From positions 124,001-188,000 of the forward strand of contig CAWGCL010000008.1 in the NCBI GenBank assembly GCA_963820995.1: a stretch of 64,000 nucleotides of DNA. Reading direction: 5' to 3'. The first letter of the stretch is position 1. The number at the start of each line of letters is the position of its first letter. Positions 1 through 11,017 of this stretch are shown one piece after another. The notes below the pieces were generated by a model. The model did no database searches and had not been told where the DNA came from. It saw nothing but the letters and a program-made list of their open reading frames with translations. The translations under genes were made by a program, and so were the position numbers. This DNA comes from JAGTVG01 sp963820995 (GTDB lineage Bacteria; Bacteroidota; Bacteroidia; Cytophagales; Cyclobacteriaceae).

Positions 1-863
1 ACATTCTCAGCCTTCCCATTGCAGGTACGATTGAATCCGTAAATGAAATCACTATCGAAGATCTTAAGAATTTTTACAGCACCTATTTTGCGCCCAATAT
101 TTCCAATTTTCATATTGCCGGCAACATCACTAAGGAAGATGCGCTTTCATCGCTTGAATCAATTACAACTAAATGGAAGGAGAAAGAGATAGCTTTTACG
201 GAATATGCCCTGCCGAAACCTGCGGATCAACCGATGGTTTATTTTGTTGACATTCCACAATCCAAGCAATCCACAATAAATATCGGCAGATTAACCGTAA
301 AAGGGAATGATGAAAACTTCTATCCACTAACGATCGGAAATTATCAACTGGGCGATGGTCCCACTGGCATATTGTTCCAGATACTTCGTGAGGAAAAAGG
401 TTATACATACGGAGCCTATTCCGGATTTAACAGGAGTAATTACCCCGGGATGTTTTTTGCCTCTGCAAGTGTACGATCAAATGTAACACTTGAAGTCGTC
501 GAGATATTTAAGGAACAGATAAGCGCCTATCCTGCCAATTACACCCAGGAAGACCTTGATGCTGCAAAAAGTGTTCTTATTAAGCAGAATGCCGGAAGAT
601 TTGAAACAATAGGAAGCCTTGTCGGCCTGCTACAGATGATCAGCACTTATGACCTTCCCCTGGATTATATTGATTATGAACAGGAAGTATTACAAACCAT
701 TACTGTAGATGAAATAAAGTCTCTTCTTTTGGAATATATGGACCTTAATACCCAGGTGTTCGTTATTGTAGGGGATAAAGCTACTCAATATGAGCGATTG
801 CGTGTCGAGGGAGTTGGCGATCCAATCCTGGTAGATAAATACGGCAATCAATTGGCGTTGTAA
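1..863 (+). CDS. M16 family zinc peptidase, C-terminal part (partial at window edge)
   Basis: The open frame enters the window at base 3 and runs without a stop to TAA at 861-863, so the start lies outside. The visible 286 residues match the C-terminal half of insulinase/pitrilysin-like M16 peptidases. They contain the usual segment with LGDGPTGILFQILREEKGYT followed by YGAYSGF, the R/Y-containing substrate-binding region of the inactive lobe. The zinc motif HxxEH belongs to the N-terminal lobe and is not in the window. Such proteins are usually periplasmic or lipoprotein peptidases in Bacteroidota. A strong terminator follows 30 bases after the stop, so this is the last gene of its transcript. 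The family call is firm; the substrate is unknown. Confidence 0.9.
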   Translation, partial: ILSLPIAGTIESVNEITIEDLKNFYSTYFAPNISNFHIAGNITKEDALSSLESITTKWKEKEIAFTEYALPKPADQPMVYFVDIPQSKQSTINIGRLTVKGNDENFYPLTIGNYQLGDGPTGILFQILREEKGYTYGAYSGFNRSNYPGMFFASASVRSNVTLEVVEIFKEQISAYPANYTQEDLDAAKSVLIKQNAGRFETIGSLVGLLQMISTYDLPLDYIDYEQEVLQTITVDEIKSLLLEYMDLNTQVFVIVGDKATQYERLRVEGVGDPILVDKYGNQLAL

Positions 864-893
864 AACAAAAAATGAATTATACTTAAAAATATT

Positions 894-922
894 GAGGCTG
901 ATAAAACAGCCTCTTTTTTTTT
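894..922 (+). terminator. Rho-independent terminator after the M16 peptidase
   Basis: A perfect 7-bp stem GAGGCTG / CAGCCTC (894-900 and 907-913) with a 6-base loop is followed by an unbroken run of T from 914. It lies 30 bases after the M16 stop codon. Confidence 0.9.
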
Positions 923-1177
923 GTTGACATGACCTCCAAATTTCCCCATATCAATTGAAACTATATAGGAGATGTGTTCAAATTATTTTTTTAATCTGAT
1001 GTTATCCGGGCTGTAATACCACGGAAAAAAAATTAACACTTCCGGTACTTTAAACCTTTCAACAGAGGCTGGTTATTGAATTTATTAAAAGGAATTTTCA
1101 TTCAGAAAATAAAGATTTGATAAGTTTCGAATCTTTCTTGAAGGATGAACCAGGACTAGCATTGCCAGCGGATCTAT
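923..1177. other. Intergenic stretch without recognisable features
   Basis: This lies between the terminator of the M16 gene and the end of the minus-strand GH3/serine-hydrolase gene, which converge. It is AT-rich with frequent stops in all frames. I see no gene, repeat or structured RNA here. Confidence 0.5.
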
Positions 1178-4115
1178 TTATTGGTCTATTCTTGCATCGT
1201 AAATCACCTGGTGCATTTTGGGTCGAATACTTAGATTAGCGATCTTGTTATTTGCACGGGTAGGATATACCCTGTTTGAGCAGAAAACAAATAAAATTCC
1301 CGAATCCGGATCAGCCCATGTAAACATTCCGGTATACCCTGAGTGTCCGAAACTATCTGGCCCGGCATCCACCGCTGGAATTCCCTTCTCTTTATTTTCC
1401 AGCAGGGGTTTGTCAAATCCCAGGCCTCTGCGAATCCCTTCGTTACAATAATGGCAGAATGTAAATTTTTTCATGGTACCTTCGCTGATGAATTGATTTC
1501 CTCCATAAGAGCCCATGTTCAGGTACATTTGGATTAGTTTTGCCAGGTCATTTGCGGATCCAAATAATCCTGCATTTGCTGACAATCCATTCATCATGGC
1601 AGCCCCTTCATCGTGAACAACTCCATGGATCTGCATTTTTCGAAAAAACGTGTCATTTTCTGTGGGCACAATCTGGCTAAGTGAAAAATGTTTATAAGGA
1701 TTGAAAGTAAGGGTATTCGCTCCAAGTGGTCGGTAGAATGTACTTTTAAGGTATGTTTCGTATTCTTGTCCGGTTAGCTCTTCAATAATCTCCGGCCAAA
1801 GATAAAATGATAATCCCGAATAAACATAACCCTGGTCAGGGTTAACGGGAGACTTAAGGATCATCTTATATATTTTGTCCCGGTAATTGTTATACAAAAA
1901 GAGATCATCGGTTAACTTGATGGAATATCTGGCCGAAGAATCATTTGATAATGTATTCCTCTTATATTTCCCATTATTTTTGAAAGTAGTGGTCCAATAA
2001 GCGATCCAGGACTGCAAGCCAGCATTATGTGATAATATTCGACGTATAATCAGGTCCTTCTTATTCCCCCGGTCAAAATAATCTAAATAATCTCCTATCG
2101 TCCCATCAAGGTCAAATTTTTCTGCATCATGCATTTTCATCAAACCCGGAAGGGCACTGGTAACTTTAGTCACAGAGGCAAAATCGTATATATCCGTGGT
2201 TTTAACTTCGTGTTCTCTTGCATAAGTATGATGCCCCCATGCTTTATGGAAAACCACTTTCCCATGTCTTGCAACAAGTACCTGAAGTCCAGGAGCCACC
2301 TCTTCTTCAAGGGCATATTTTGCGATGGAGTCCAATTTGAAGTTGAGAAATTCTCCATCCAGTCCTACTTCTTCAGGCAGGGTATAACCGAGCCGGATAT
2401 TTCCTTTCACCGTTAAACCAGTCCCTGCAGGATAATCGTTATTAATAGAAACAGGTAATTTTCCATTGGCACCGATCCCGCCAAAGATCAACTGAGCACT
2501 CAGATCAAATGTATGGGCATTTTCCTGATATGAAACGATCACAGCTTTTGCCTGATCTAAAGCGCTGATTTTATCTAGCCCGTAAGGGTTCCCATGCCAC
2601 ACCAGGATCACTGGCTTATTTTTAATTATTTCGTTAATCAAGCTGATCTTTGTTTCAGTCAATCCAAAGTTCCTGTAAGCATACTGGGAAAGTCCAGTAA
2701 CGTTTAAAATGACCAGGTTATGTGTTTCCAGCCAGGACAATAATTCATCCGTACGCTGGTTTTCAGATATAAGTAAATGATCGATATTCGTATAGGAAGA
2801 CAACCTGTCATTGAATGGCTCTTTTACTTCTTCGTCAATTGTAATTGACGCAATTTTAAGTGAATCCAGACTTTTTAATGGCAAAATTCCTTCATCATTT
2901 CGTATTACAGTCAAAGTGGCTTCAACCAGTTTTCTGTTTAGCAGTTTTGCCTGAATATTATTGAGGTCATCGATTAAGCCTTGCGTTTCAACATATTGTT
3001 TTCTATCCAGGCCCGCCCAATATTTCAGGTTTAAAATCTTTCGTACGCTAGCATCAATCTCATCGAGAGAGATCTTTTTATCAAGAACTGCTTCTTTGAT
3101 CAATTCTATTCCCTTCGGCACATTCAGAGAAAATAGCAGAACATCGTTTCCTGCCTAATAAGCTTTCAGATCGACCTCACCCGGTTCGTAATACTTGGCT
3201 ACACCTTCCATATTCAGGGCGTCCGTAAAAACCATTCCCTCAAATCCAAGAGAATCCTTTAACAATCCTTTAATTATAGGGGAAGAAAGGGTTGAAGGCA
3301 AATTATTTGTGGGATCAAGCACCGGAATACTCAGATGAGCAACCATTACACTTCCTAATCCTTCATTCATAAGTCTTTTAAATGGATACAATTCAACATT
3401 GTTCAGCCGTTCCATATCATGGCCAATTACAGGCAAGATCTTTATGTGAATCCACATCAGTGTCTCCATGACCCGGAAAATGCTTGCCACATGCCAATAC
3501 ACCATACTCCTGCATTCCTTTCATGTAGGCCATACCTTTTTCCGCTACGTTGAATTTATCCTCCCCAAAAGACCGGAAGTTGATCACAGGATTTTTTGCA
3601 TTATTATTTACGTCTATAACTGGGGCAAAATTGACATGCATACCCAGTCTCTTAAATTGTCTGGCTATTTCTTTACCCATGTCATAGATCAGGTCATTGT
3701 CCTGAACCGCTCCCAAAGGCATCTGGTAAGGGTATCTGATGGTACTATCCAGTCGCATGCCCACACCCCATTCGCAATCCATAGCCACCAGCAGAGGAAC
3801 TTCTGCTTTAGATTGATATTCATTGTTCAGATTCGCCTGCCTGACCGGCCCACCCTGGAAAAATATCAAGCCACCTATCTTATATTTTTCAACAAGTTCA
3901 AGAATTTCCTGCCTGTGCAGATCATCCCTGTTGGAATAAGCAGCCACCATGAACAATTGCCCGATCTTGGCATCCAGGTCCAAAGTAGCAAAAACCGAAT
4001 CCACCCAATCCGTTTGATTGTCAAGAAAGGGAGGATTAGTCTGTGAAGCGGATGAATTAAATATCCCTGTTATTATAAAAATCACTAAAATTGAAGCTTT
4101 AAAAATAATTTTCAT
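1178..4115 (-). pseudogene. GH3 beta-N-acetylhexosaminidase (NagZ-like) fused to a class C beta-lactamase-type serine hydrolase; frameshift plus in-frame stop
   Basis: Three consecutive reading pieces form one protein of about 980 residues. The N-terminal piece (4115 to about 3434) starts with a signal peptide and carries the NagZ signature KHFPGHGDTDVDSH. The second piece supplies the nucleophile motif FTDALNMEGV. The third (to 1178) completes the GH3 region and adds a serine hydrolase domain with SVTK (SxxK), YSG and HSGYTG motifs. This fusion is known in Bacteroidota and would act on murein fragments or muropeptides in the periplasm. Near 3434 one extra base moves the frame; removing it restores continuous homology through HKDLPVIGHDME. 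At 3155-3157 a TAG codon interrupts the otherwise conserved KAY(*)AGNDVLLFSLNVP, and the frame continues unchanged after it. The gene is either degraded or the sequence holds two errors. The family call is firm; whether it works is uncertain. Confidence 0.85.
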
Positions 4116-4393
4116 TATTATCCTATTGTTTTAGTTCGTAAAGTCAAAATTGGTATATGCATTGATTGTATCACCCATTTTGAAAACATCAGCTAGATTA
4201 CATTAAATAAGATTTTCATCTGCTTTGCTTATTAAACAAATCTATCACTAATATATAAAATGGCTATAAATAGGCTTTAAAATATGAATAATTTATCAAA
4301 TTATAGTTGACATCTCTAATGATATACATGTAACTTGTACTTTGTATAACAGATCAACTATGCATCCAAGCAATCCGGATGTATTTATGCCAG

Positions 4394-5620
4394 ATGAAAC
4401 ATTATATAAATGTACTTCTGCTGTCTACTTTTTTTTCCAGTTTCATATATGCGCAAGAAACTCACTATTCTAAGGATAAACTTAGTTTTATCGACTTGGA
4501 TAGACAAATTGAGAATTGTCTCGACTTATTTCTCTCAGAGAAAGAGTTCAATAAATTGAAAAAAGAAACAGGCAATAAAGTCTCTTTCAAAGAGAGAAAC
4601 ATTGTGTTTAATTTCGACACTGTTATCGCCCGGAAAATACATACAAGAGGCCAAACTACTCTTAAATTTCGCAGAAAAAGTTTTTCCTTGTCATTTGATA
4701 GAAAAGTTATTATTTATAAAAATAATGAGTCAAAGGAATTCCAAAATATTTATGCTTTAAATCTGGTTTTAGACAAGAACTATGTAAACAACCGCCTGGC
4801 TTTTGCCTTGCTGGGGAAAATTGGATTCCCGGATCTATATTATTCTTATGGGGAAGTTCGCATCAACAATCAAAGCGAAGGAATATATCTTTTCATTGAA
4901 AGACCTCAGGACTGGGCATTTAATGAAGGCACACCATTTATCATCAGAAGAGGAGATCAACATGATTTGACTAAGGTGATAACTAAAAAGAAATTGAATC
5001 CTGTTGAAACACAATTATTTACTAACAAATGTGAGAACCTGTATGCATATCTCGACCAGTATACTGGAGAAGAATTATATAAAGTGTTATCTGAAATCTT
5101 AAACCTGGAAATGTATATGAAATGGTTAGCTTTCAACTTTCTTGTCAAAAATGGAGATTATACTGATGAAGTATATTTTTACATTGATCCCGGGAGCAAC
5201 AGGTATAACATTATTCCCTGGGATTTTGATGATATTTTTTCTTCTGTACCACATGAAGGATACGATCATATCGATCCTGTCATTATAGATAAATATATCT
5301 TTTCCTCAGAAGATCCACTTGATGTAAAAATTGTTGAAGATGAGTATTTGTACTCTATTTATCTGGATCAATTTCATAACATATTAACAACTCTATACCC
5401 GGAAAAAATCAAAGAAGAACTGGAGATAATATTTAGCGAATTATATCCGTATTATTCGAATGAAGAAATTATGAATATGTCTAAATATGATTGGTTTGAT
5501 GAGGTTAATTTCACGACATTAAAAAAAGAATTGAATTCAATTTACTCTGATTTATTAAATACCAGACATGAAATACTGATGAAGCTAGCTGTGAGAGAGC
5601 AAAAAAATTATAACAATTAG
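4394..5620 (+). CDS. CotH-like kinase family protein, secreted
   Basis: This is a 408-residue protein with an N-terminal signal peptide (MKHYINVLLLSTFFSSFIYA). I start it at ATG 4394 rather than 4379 because the signal peptide begins there. CotH features in order are the glycine/arginine strand TRGQTTLKFRRKSFSLSF, the segment NLVLDKNYVNNRLAFALLG, an IYLFIER stretch, and the catalytic-type motif NIIPWDFDDIF near residue 280. CotH proteins have an atypical protein-kinase fold; the Bacillus homologue phosphorylates spore-coat proteins. In Gram-negative bacteria the role is unknown, and it would act outside the cytoplasm. The gene stands alone on the plus strand between the divergent GH3 gene and the glycosyltransferase, and no partner is evident. 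The family call is good; the function is inferred only from the family. Confidence 0.85.
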   Translation: MKHYINVLLLSTFFSSFIYAQETHYSKDKLSFIDLDRQIENCLDLFLSEKEFNKLKKETGNKVSFKERNIVFNFDTVIARKIHTRGQTTLKFRRKSFSLSFDRKVIIYKNNESKEFQNIYALNLVLDKNYVNNRLAFALLGKIGFPDLYYSYGEVRINNQSEGIYLFIERPQDWAFNEGTPFIIRRGDQHDLTKVITKKKLNPVETQLFTNKCENLYAYLDQYTGEELYKVLSEILNLEMYMKWLAFNFLVKNGDYTDEVYFYIDPGSNRYNIIPWDFDDIFSSVPHEGYDHIDPVIIDKYIFSSEDPLDVKIVEDEYLYSIYLDQFHNILTTLYPEKIKEELEIIFSELYPYYSNEEIMNMSKYDWFDEVNFTTLKKELNSIYSDLLNTRHEILMKLAVREQKNYNN

Positions 5621-5742
5621 TCATTGAAAAACTAATACTTAAAATTTCAGTAAATCTCGATTGACCACAAATTCTAGAAACGTACATTTTTATCAAATTC
5701 GATAAATTATGAACTTTTCTGACAAAATTTCAACCATGTTCT

Positions 5743-5750
5743 TAGCTTTG
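5743..5750 (+). promoter_or_regulatory. Putative Bacteroidota -7 promoter element (TAGCTTTG)
   Basis: The octamer TAGCTTTG matches the Bacteroidota -7 consensus TAnnTTTG exactly and lies 23 bases before the ATG of the glycosyltransferase. A weak TTTTCTG at 5715-5721 could be the -33 element. This was assigned by eye only. Confidence 0.4.
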
Positions 5751-5772
5751 TACCTTTATAAAAGGTGCATTC

Positions 5773-7360
5773 ATGCCCAGTATTAATTATAAAAACCTTT
5801 ACGTAATTATTATCATCAGCTTTGTCCTGATATCAGCAAATATCGGCGGTCTCTATATTTATGCCCTGGATGAAGCAAAGAATTCAACCTGTGCCAGGGA
5901 GATGATGGAGCAGGGAGAGTGGATCATCCCTACCTTTAATTATGAATTAAGAACCGATAAACCGCCACTTCATTATTATTTCATGATCGGGGCGTATTCC
6001 ATATTTGGCGTGAATGCTTTTTCAGCCCGTTTCTTTTCTGTTATCATGGGAATATTAACTATAATCAGCATCTGGTTCCTGGCTAACAGGTATTATGGAC
6101 AAAGAACTGCCTTGTATACTTCTTTAGTATTGCTTTCCTCCCTGCACTTTACCTTGCAATTCCACATGGCCGTACCAGATCCATACCTCATTTTCCTAAT
6201 GACATTCGGATTTGTGACTTTTTACCTTTTCTACAAGGAAAAGAAATCAAAATACCTTCTGGTTTCCTATATCTCATTTGGATTGGGCGTATTGGCTAAG
6301 GGACCTGTGGCAATCGCACTTCCAGGGCTTGCCATTCTATTGTTTCTAATTTTTAATCGGAATTTTACCTGGCAATATTTTCTCAAACTTAAGCCATTAT
6401 GGATATTGGCTGTTTTGATATTTATTATTGCTCCATGGTTTATTATGGTTGGAATCAAAACAAATGGTGAATGGTTGTATGATTTCTTTCTCCGTCATAA
6501 TCTTGAAAGATATGCAGACCCTATGGAAGGTCACGGAGCTATCTTTCTCATCACACCAATGATCGTTATCCTGGGATTATTGCCGTTTTCGATATTTCTT
6601 TATACAATCTTACCGGTATGGATGGAAAAAAAGAATGTCAGATCCTTTATTGACTTATGCGGGTTTATAACTCTGACGATCATTGCATTTTTCGCATTTT
6701 CAAGTACGAAACTCCCTAATTATACTGTCCCTACCTATCCTTTTGTAGCGATATTGATTGGCAGATACCTCGATGTTCTACAGGACAATTTTCAAAAATA
6801 TCGAAAATCACTATCAGCTAGTCTATGGGCATATCTGGCTATTGCTATTGCTATACCCATTGGATTATTCATCGGCTATGAAATTTGATCCGGCTATTTC
6901 AGAATTCAGATACCTATCCTGGTATTTTATGGTCATCCCTGTCGGGGCTTTATCCGCGATTACCTTTTTATACAAATCGAATTATAAAGGAATATTGCTC
7001 TCACTGAGTTTGTCATGGATCATTTCAACACTTTTGTTTTTTTACATCATATTCCCTCAAATCGATAAGCTGAATCCAATTGCTAAACTCCTGCCAGGAT
7101 TGGATACAGAAAAGCCTGTTGCTGCCTATGATATTTACAATCCGGCATTCTCATTCTATCTGAAAAAGCCTATTCCCACTTTCCGAACTACTGAATATTT
7201 AAAGGAATACATCAGTGAAACAGGAAAAGGATATATACTCTCCAGGAAATCACTTACTGAAGAATTCGGTCATCTTGAAAACATACATAAAATAGGTGAA
7301 GCGAAGGATATTTTTGAGATCCCCACAACCGTGATCTACGAAATCAGGAGCAGGGATTAG
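5773..7360 (+). pseudogene. ArnT/PMT-family membrane glycosyltransferase, frameshifted
   Basis: The reconstructed protein is about 528 residues, close to the usual size for PMT_2/ArnT-like lipid-linked sugar transferases. The first extracytoplasmic loop carries the acidic catalytic pair in YALDEAKNSTCAREMMEQGE, followed by the conserved RTDKPPLHYYFM. About ten hydrophobic segments follow. The frame shifts near 6870-6882: reading one leaves the frame at ...LFIGYEI and reading two resumes with KFDPAISEFRYLSWYF. One extra T in the TTT run at about 6881 would explain it. The enzyme would transfer a sugar from a polyprenyl-phosphate donor to an envelope acceptor. The acceptor is unknown and no pathway genes adjoin. 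The break may be a sequencing error, since both halves are well conserved. Confidence 0.85.
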
Positions 7361-7475
7361 AATTGCTGTCAGATTAATATGAATATATCGTTCAAGTTTG
7401 ACTAAACCGCGTAAGAAGATATTATGTCACATCTGTCTGGTTTGAATTCAGGAACTATTAGAGTTTATCTTTTAA

Positions 7476-8114
7476 TCAACCACCTTTCAGAGAGGCTCTG
7501 TTATTAAGCGTACTTGATTCCATCAAAGTATAAACAATCAGTCCATTTAAAAAACCGATCAGTGAGCCAAAATATATGTCAATAAAGAAATGTTGCAATA
7601 AATATACCCTGGACAATCCAACAAGTATTGCTATTGCCATTAAAAGAGCAGTCCAGTATTTATTTTTAATCATAAGTGAAAGAAGTACTGCCATTGTAAA
7701 GGCAGTTGCCGTATGTCCTGAAGGAAAACTATTAGAGGCATGAATCTCTACCCCTGGAACCTGATAAATGGCATCAAAATCTTCAAAAAAAAGCTTTGGC
7801 CTGACCACATCATCAAACACAAATCTTTTCAGACCCTGAACGATTATGGTTTGAGATATAACAGCAAAGATCAACACAATGGTATTGTAGTAACTGGTCA
7901 TTATAAAAAGGATACCTAAAAAGGCAAATACCAAACCATCCCCAAGGTGGGTCCAGTATTTAAAGAAGAAATCGAACGTAGGATTATGGTGGGCATTCAA
8001 CCATAACAGAAAATCTCCCTTATTACAAAGAATTAACACAAAAATTCCTATTACTAAGAAAAGATAATAAATGTAAAATCCACTTTTATTTAATGCAGCC
8101 TTAAGCTCTTCCAT
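7476..8114 (-). CDS. PAP2 superfamily membrane phosphatase
   Basis: This 212-residue polytopic membrane protein has the three PAP2 motifs. The first is a variant K/R-rich segment ending in DDVVRP, the second is SFPSGHT with the active-site Ser-Gly-His, and the third is SRVYLLQHFFID (SRxxxxxHxxxD). Such enzymes remove phosphate from lipid phosphates, for example undecaprenyl pyrophosphate or phosphatidic acid, at the outer face of the inner membrane. The start codon lies inside the end of trmB, a 14-base overlap in the reconstructed reading, so the two are probably translationally coupled. It is the last gene of the long minus-strand run. The substrate cannot be read from the sequence. Confidence 0.9.
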   Translation of the reverse strand: MEELKAALNKSGFYIYYLFLVIGIFVLILCNKGDFLLWLNAHHNPTFDFFFKYWTHLGDGLVFAFLGILFIMTSYYNTIVLIFAVISQTIIVQGLKRFVFDDVVRPKLFFEDFDAIYQVPGVEIHASNSFPSGHTATAFTMAVLLSLMIKNKYWTALLMAIAILVGLSRVYLLQHFFIDIYFGSLIGFLNGLIVYTLMESSTLNNRASLKGG

Positions 8115-8776
8115 TATTTTCGAATCTGAATCTTAAATATTTGATTTTAATTCCTTCGCCCAGATACTGTTTTTCGTATGTAGTTTGAATGCCATAATGT
8201 TCACTCAGCAAATCTGAATTATATAGATCAAGGGTATAGGTTAATTCATCTAATATCCTTCATTGGAGATAGGACTTCCAGACTATATTCAAACAGATCA
8301 GGATTATCAGTCTTCAGATATACTTTCCCTCCAGGCTTAAGAATATTCCTGTATATTTCCAGAAATCTTGGGTGAGTGAGTCTCCGCCTTTCATCCCTGC
8401 CTTTTGGTCTCGGATCCGGGAAAGTGATCCAAATCTCATCTACCTCATCGGTATCAAAATACTCTTGCAGGTTTTGGATATGCCCTCTTAAGAATCCCGA
8501 ATTAATCAGGTTCTCCTCTTCTGCTATCATCATGCCCCGCCATATCCGGGGTCCTTTTATATCCACACCAACAAAATTTATTTCCGGGAACTGTCTTGCC
8601 AGACCTATTGTATATTCTCCCCTTCCACATGCCAGTTCCAGCACCAACTTATTCTGGTTTTTAAAATATAATTTTCTCCAATTCCCTTTTATATGTTCAA
8701 AGATTTCTTTGCCAGGTTGTATAATATAATTGCTGAGCTCATTATCTTTAAATTTATCCAGTTTGCTCCTTCCCAT
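8101..8776 (-). pseudogene. trmB: tRNA (guanine-N7-)-methyltransferase TrmB, frameshifted near its C-terminus
   Basis: The protein starts at MGRSKLDKF (ATG 8776), one base after the folC stop. The SAM-binding motif is LVLELACGRGEYTIGLA and the diagnostic TrmB motif is ITFPDPRPKGRDERRRLTHP. This enzyme forms m7G46 in tRNA. The first frame stops at 8246 after ...LEVLSPMKDIR. The conserved TrmB tail (SDLLSEHYGIQTTYEKQYL, then GIKIKYLRF) continues in another frame to a stop at 8101. The shift, a net one-base insertion, lies at about 8250. The full product would be about 225 residues, the normal family length. Because the tail is fully conserved, an error in the sequence is more likely than loss of function. 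Confidence 0.88.
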
Positions 8777-8777
8777 A

Positions 8778-10071
8778 TTATAAATTATCGAGTTCGGAAA
8801 CCACAAAAGTACTTCCTCCCACAAAAATAACATCCTCCTCACCAGATTTTCCCAAAACCATCATCAATGCTTTATTTACATCCGCAATCACACTTCCATC
8901 AAGATTATATAGTGCAGCCTGAAGCGCCAACCATCTGGCATCCATGGCCCGTGGAACTTTAGGCTGACAAAAAACATATTCAGCATCTTGAGGAAACAAT
9001 GGAAGGATCTTACCAATATCCTTTTCTTTCATAAATCCGAGAATAAAATAAAGCTTATTATACTGCAGTTTTGATAACTGGTGTATAATATTTTCCAATC
9101 CTGCCTGGTTGTGTGCGATATCGGCAATCACTCGTGGTTTTGTTTGCAAGATTTGCCATCTGGCTTTCAGTCCCGTCGTTTTCTGATAGTGCTCTATCCC
9201 ATTTATGATATCATTTTCTGATAATGCAAAGCCCTGCTCCGTCAGTATATCAATGATAGCCATCACGCCTGGGATATTTTTCAACTGTGCCAGGCCGGGA
9301 GTTTCAAGGATAAGGTTGTATTCTTCATCTTTTTCCAGGTCACGAATCATAATTTCCTGTCCCAAAACACCAATTCCAATGCTGGAAACTTTGTATCGGT
9401 CAGTTGCAAATACCAGGAGTGACTTATTTTTCTTAACCAATTTTCTAAAAACACCATCAGTAGCCTTATTTCTTTCTCCAATAACAACAGGGACTTTCTT
9501 TTTAATAATACCTCCCTTTTCAGCCGCTATTTCCTCAAGGGTTTCTCCCAGCATTTCCTGATGATCATAAGAAATATTGGTGATAAGTGAAATTTCAGGA
9601 ACAATTACGTTGGTTGAGTCCAGTCTACCCCCGAGGCCTACTTCTATAACGGCCACGTCTACTTTTTCATTTGCAAAATAATCAAAGGCCATGGCAACAG
9701 TCAGCTCAAAGAAAGAGGGTCTTAATTTGCTCGATGGTGTGTTTCATTGATTTAACAAATTCCACAATGTAATCTTCAGAAACCGGAGTGCCATTAACTT
9801 TAATTCGCTCAGCAAAGTGTTTTAAATGTGGGGAAGTATATAAACCGGTTTTATACCCTGCTTGTGCCAGGATGGAGGCAATCATATGCGAAGAACTACC
9901 CTTGCCATTGGTCCCGGCAACATGTATAGTCTTAAATTTCTCCTGAGGATTTCCAAGGATGTTACACAGTTTCCTGGTGTTTTTCAGATCTTTCTTGATG
10001 GCTGCATTACCAATCCTCTGGTACATAGGAAGCATATCGTATAAATACCTGATTACTTCCCCGTATACCAT
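8778..10071 (-). pseudogene. folC: Dihydrofolate/folylpolyglutamate synthase FolC, frameshifted
   Basis: This is a Mur-ligase-like enzyme that adds glutamate to folates, and also makes dihydrofolate from dihydropteroate. The P-loop is HVAGTNGKGSSSHM, and the folate-linked segment is TGLYTSPHLKHFAERI. The central domain carries VIEVGLGGRLDSTNVI and NISYDHQEMLG. The C-terminal domain has the usual RWQILQTKPRVIADIAHN. After ...HTIEQIK the frame shifts at about 9721: dropping one base gives the conserved PSFFELTVAMAFDYFA. Total length is about 430 residues, as expected. The stop at 8778 sits directly before trmB and the start follows the TonB-like gene by 4 bases, so it belongs to the same transcript. 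FolC is normally essential, which makes a true inactivating frameshift unlikely. Confidence 0.9.
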
Positions 10072-10075
10072 TGGA

Positions 10076-11015
10076 TTATTTTGATCTGATTATGAAGGTT
10101 AATTTACCTGTTGAAACAGCTGCTGGTGAGGTATTGGAGGAAATTGGGCTGAATGTCAATGATTCGACTTCGTTTTTGTATATTCTTTCGACGGCCTGGC
10201 TGACCGTTTTTTCAAGGGTTCGGACAGAAATGATCTCGCCCATATCGTCAATTTTGATTTCAAAAACGATACGACCATTTTCTTTGGAAGTATCTTTCGG
10301 ATCGGGTGCAAAATCCCAGATCCATCCGGTGAGCTCAAGTAAGGGTCCTCCGCCCCCCCCATAGGTTCCATACAAGGCGCGGGAATCCAGGGTCCCCTGC
10401 TCATCACCCTTATCGCTGGCAACATCGGCATCATCCCCTTGACTTGTGGTTTCCGCATCACTGTCAGCTTCTTCGGAAGTCCCCTGTCCATCGACCACCG
10501 TTTCTGAGGCATTATCATTTCTGGCTACCGGTTGTTCTTCAACTATCTTCTTCCTCCTCTGGCTCCGGGTGTGGTCTCTTCAACAATCTCTTCGTTCAAC
10601 TTCCTGTTCAACAGGGTGGATCCGGTTGTGTTTCAACCGGCTCGATGACATCCGGAGAATCTTCCATCTCACTGTCTCGTATAATCTGTTCTTCTATAAT
10701 ATTTGGTTCTTCCTCAACAGGTGTTTCTTCCACAGGTAATTCTTCAACCGTTTCTTCGGCAGGTTCTTCAATAATTTCTTCTGAAATGATCTGTTCTTCG
10801 ATGAGTTGTGGCGTGGCTGATGGTTGTTCGGGCTGGATCTCTCCGGATCCAACGGCCTCTAATCCAAAATTCAGTTCAATGCCATATTCCGGAACCGGGG
10901 GATCAGGTTCCCGCCATGCCATGATCAGGAAAAACAGGATAAGGAGCAGCCCATGGATCCCAATAGAGACCCCCATTCCTATTCTCTGGTTCTTCTTCTC
11001 AACTTCAGGTAACAT
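10076..11015 (-). pseudogene. TonB-like energy transducer, disrupted in its acidic linker
   Basis: The N-terminal piece (11015-10608) has a short cytoplasmic start, one membrane anchor (IHGLLLILFFLIMAW, about residues 20-34) and a Glu/Pro-rich periplasmic linker. The C-terminal piece (to 10076) has a glycine patch and a TonB-type domain with TGWIWDFAPDPKD and NGRIVFEIKIDDMGEI. Between about 10500 and 10615 the acidic repeat-like linker passes through all three frames (VEQEVE, EEIVEET, EPEEEE, IVEEQPV), so at least two and probably three or four indels are present. Low complexity makes this stretch error-prone. Together with ExbD and ExbB directly upstream it forms a complete inner-membrane energy module. 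It would couple the proton gradient to an outer-membrane partner, most plausibly the barrel at 13-14.7 kb. Confidence 0.8.
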
Positions 11016-11017
11016 GA

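Noticed and set aside
9706..9730. Programmed ribosomal frameshifting in folC, amt or the sigma factor
   Set aside because: No slippery heptamer or downstream structure is shared, and these families are not known to use frameshifting; net one-base indels at varied sites fit error better.
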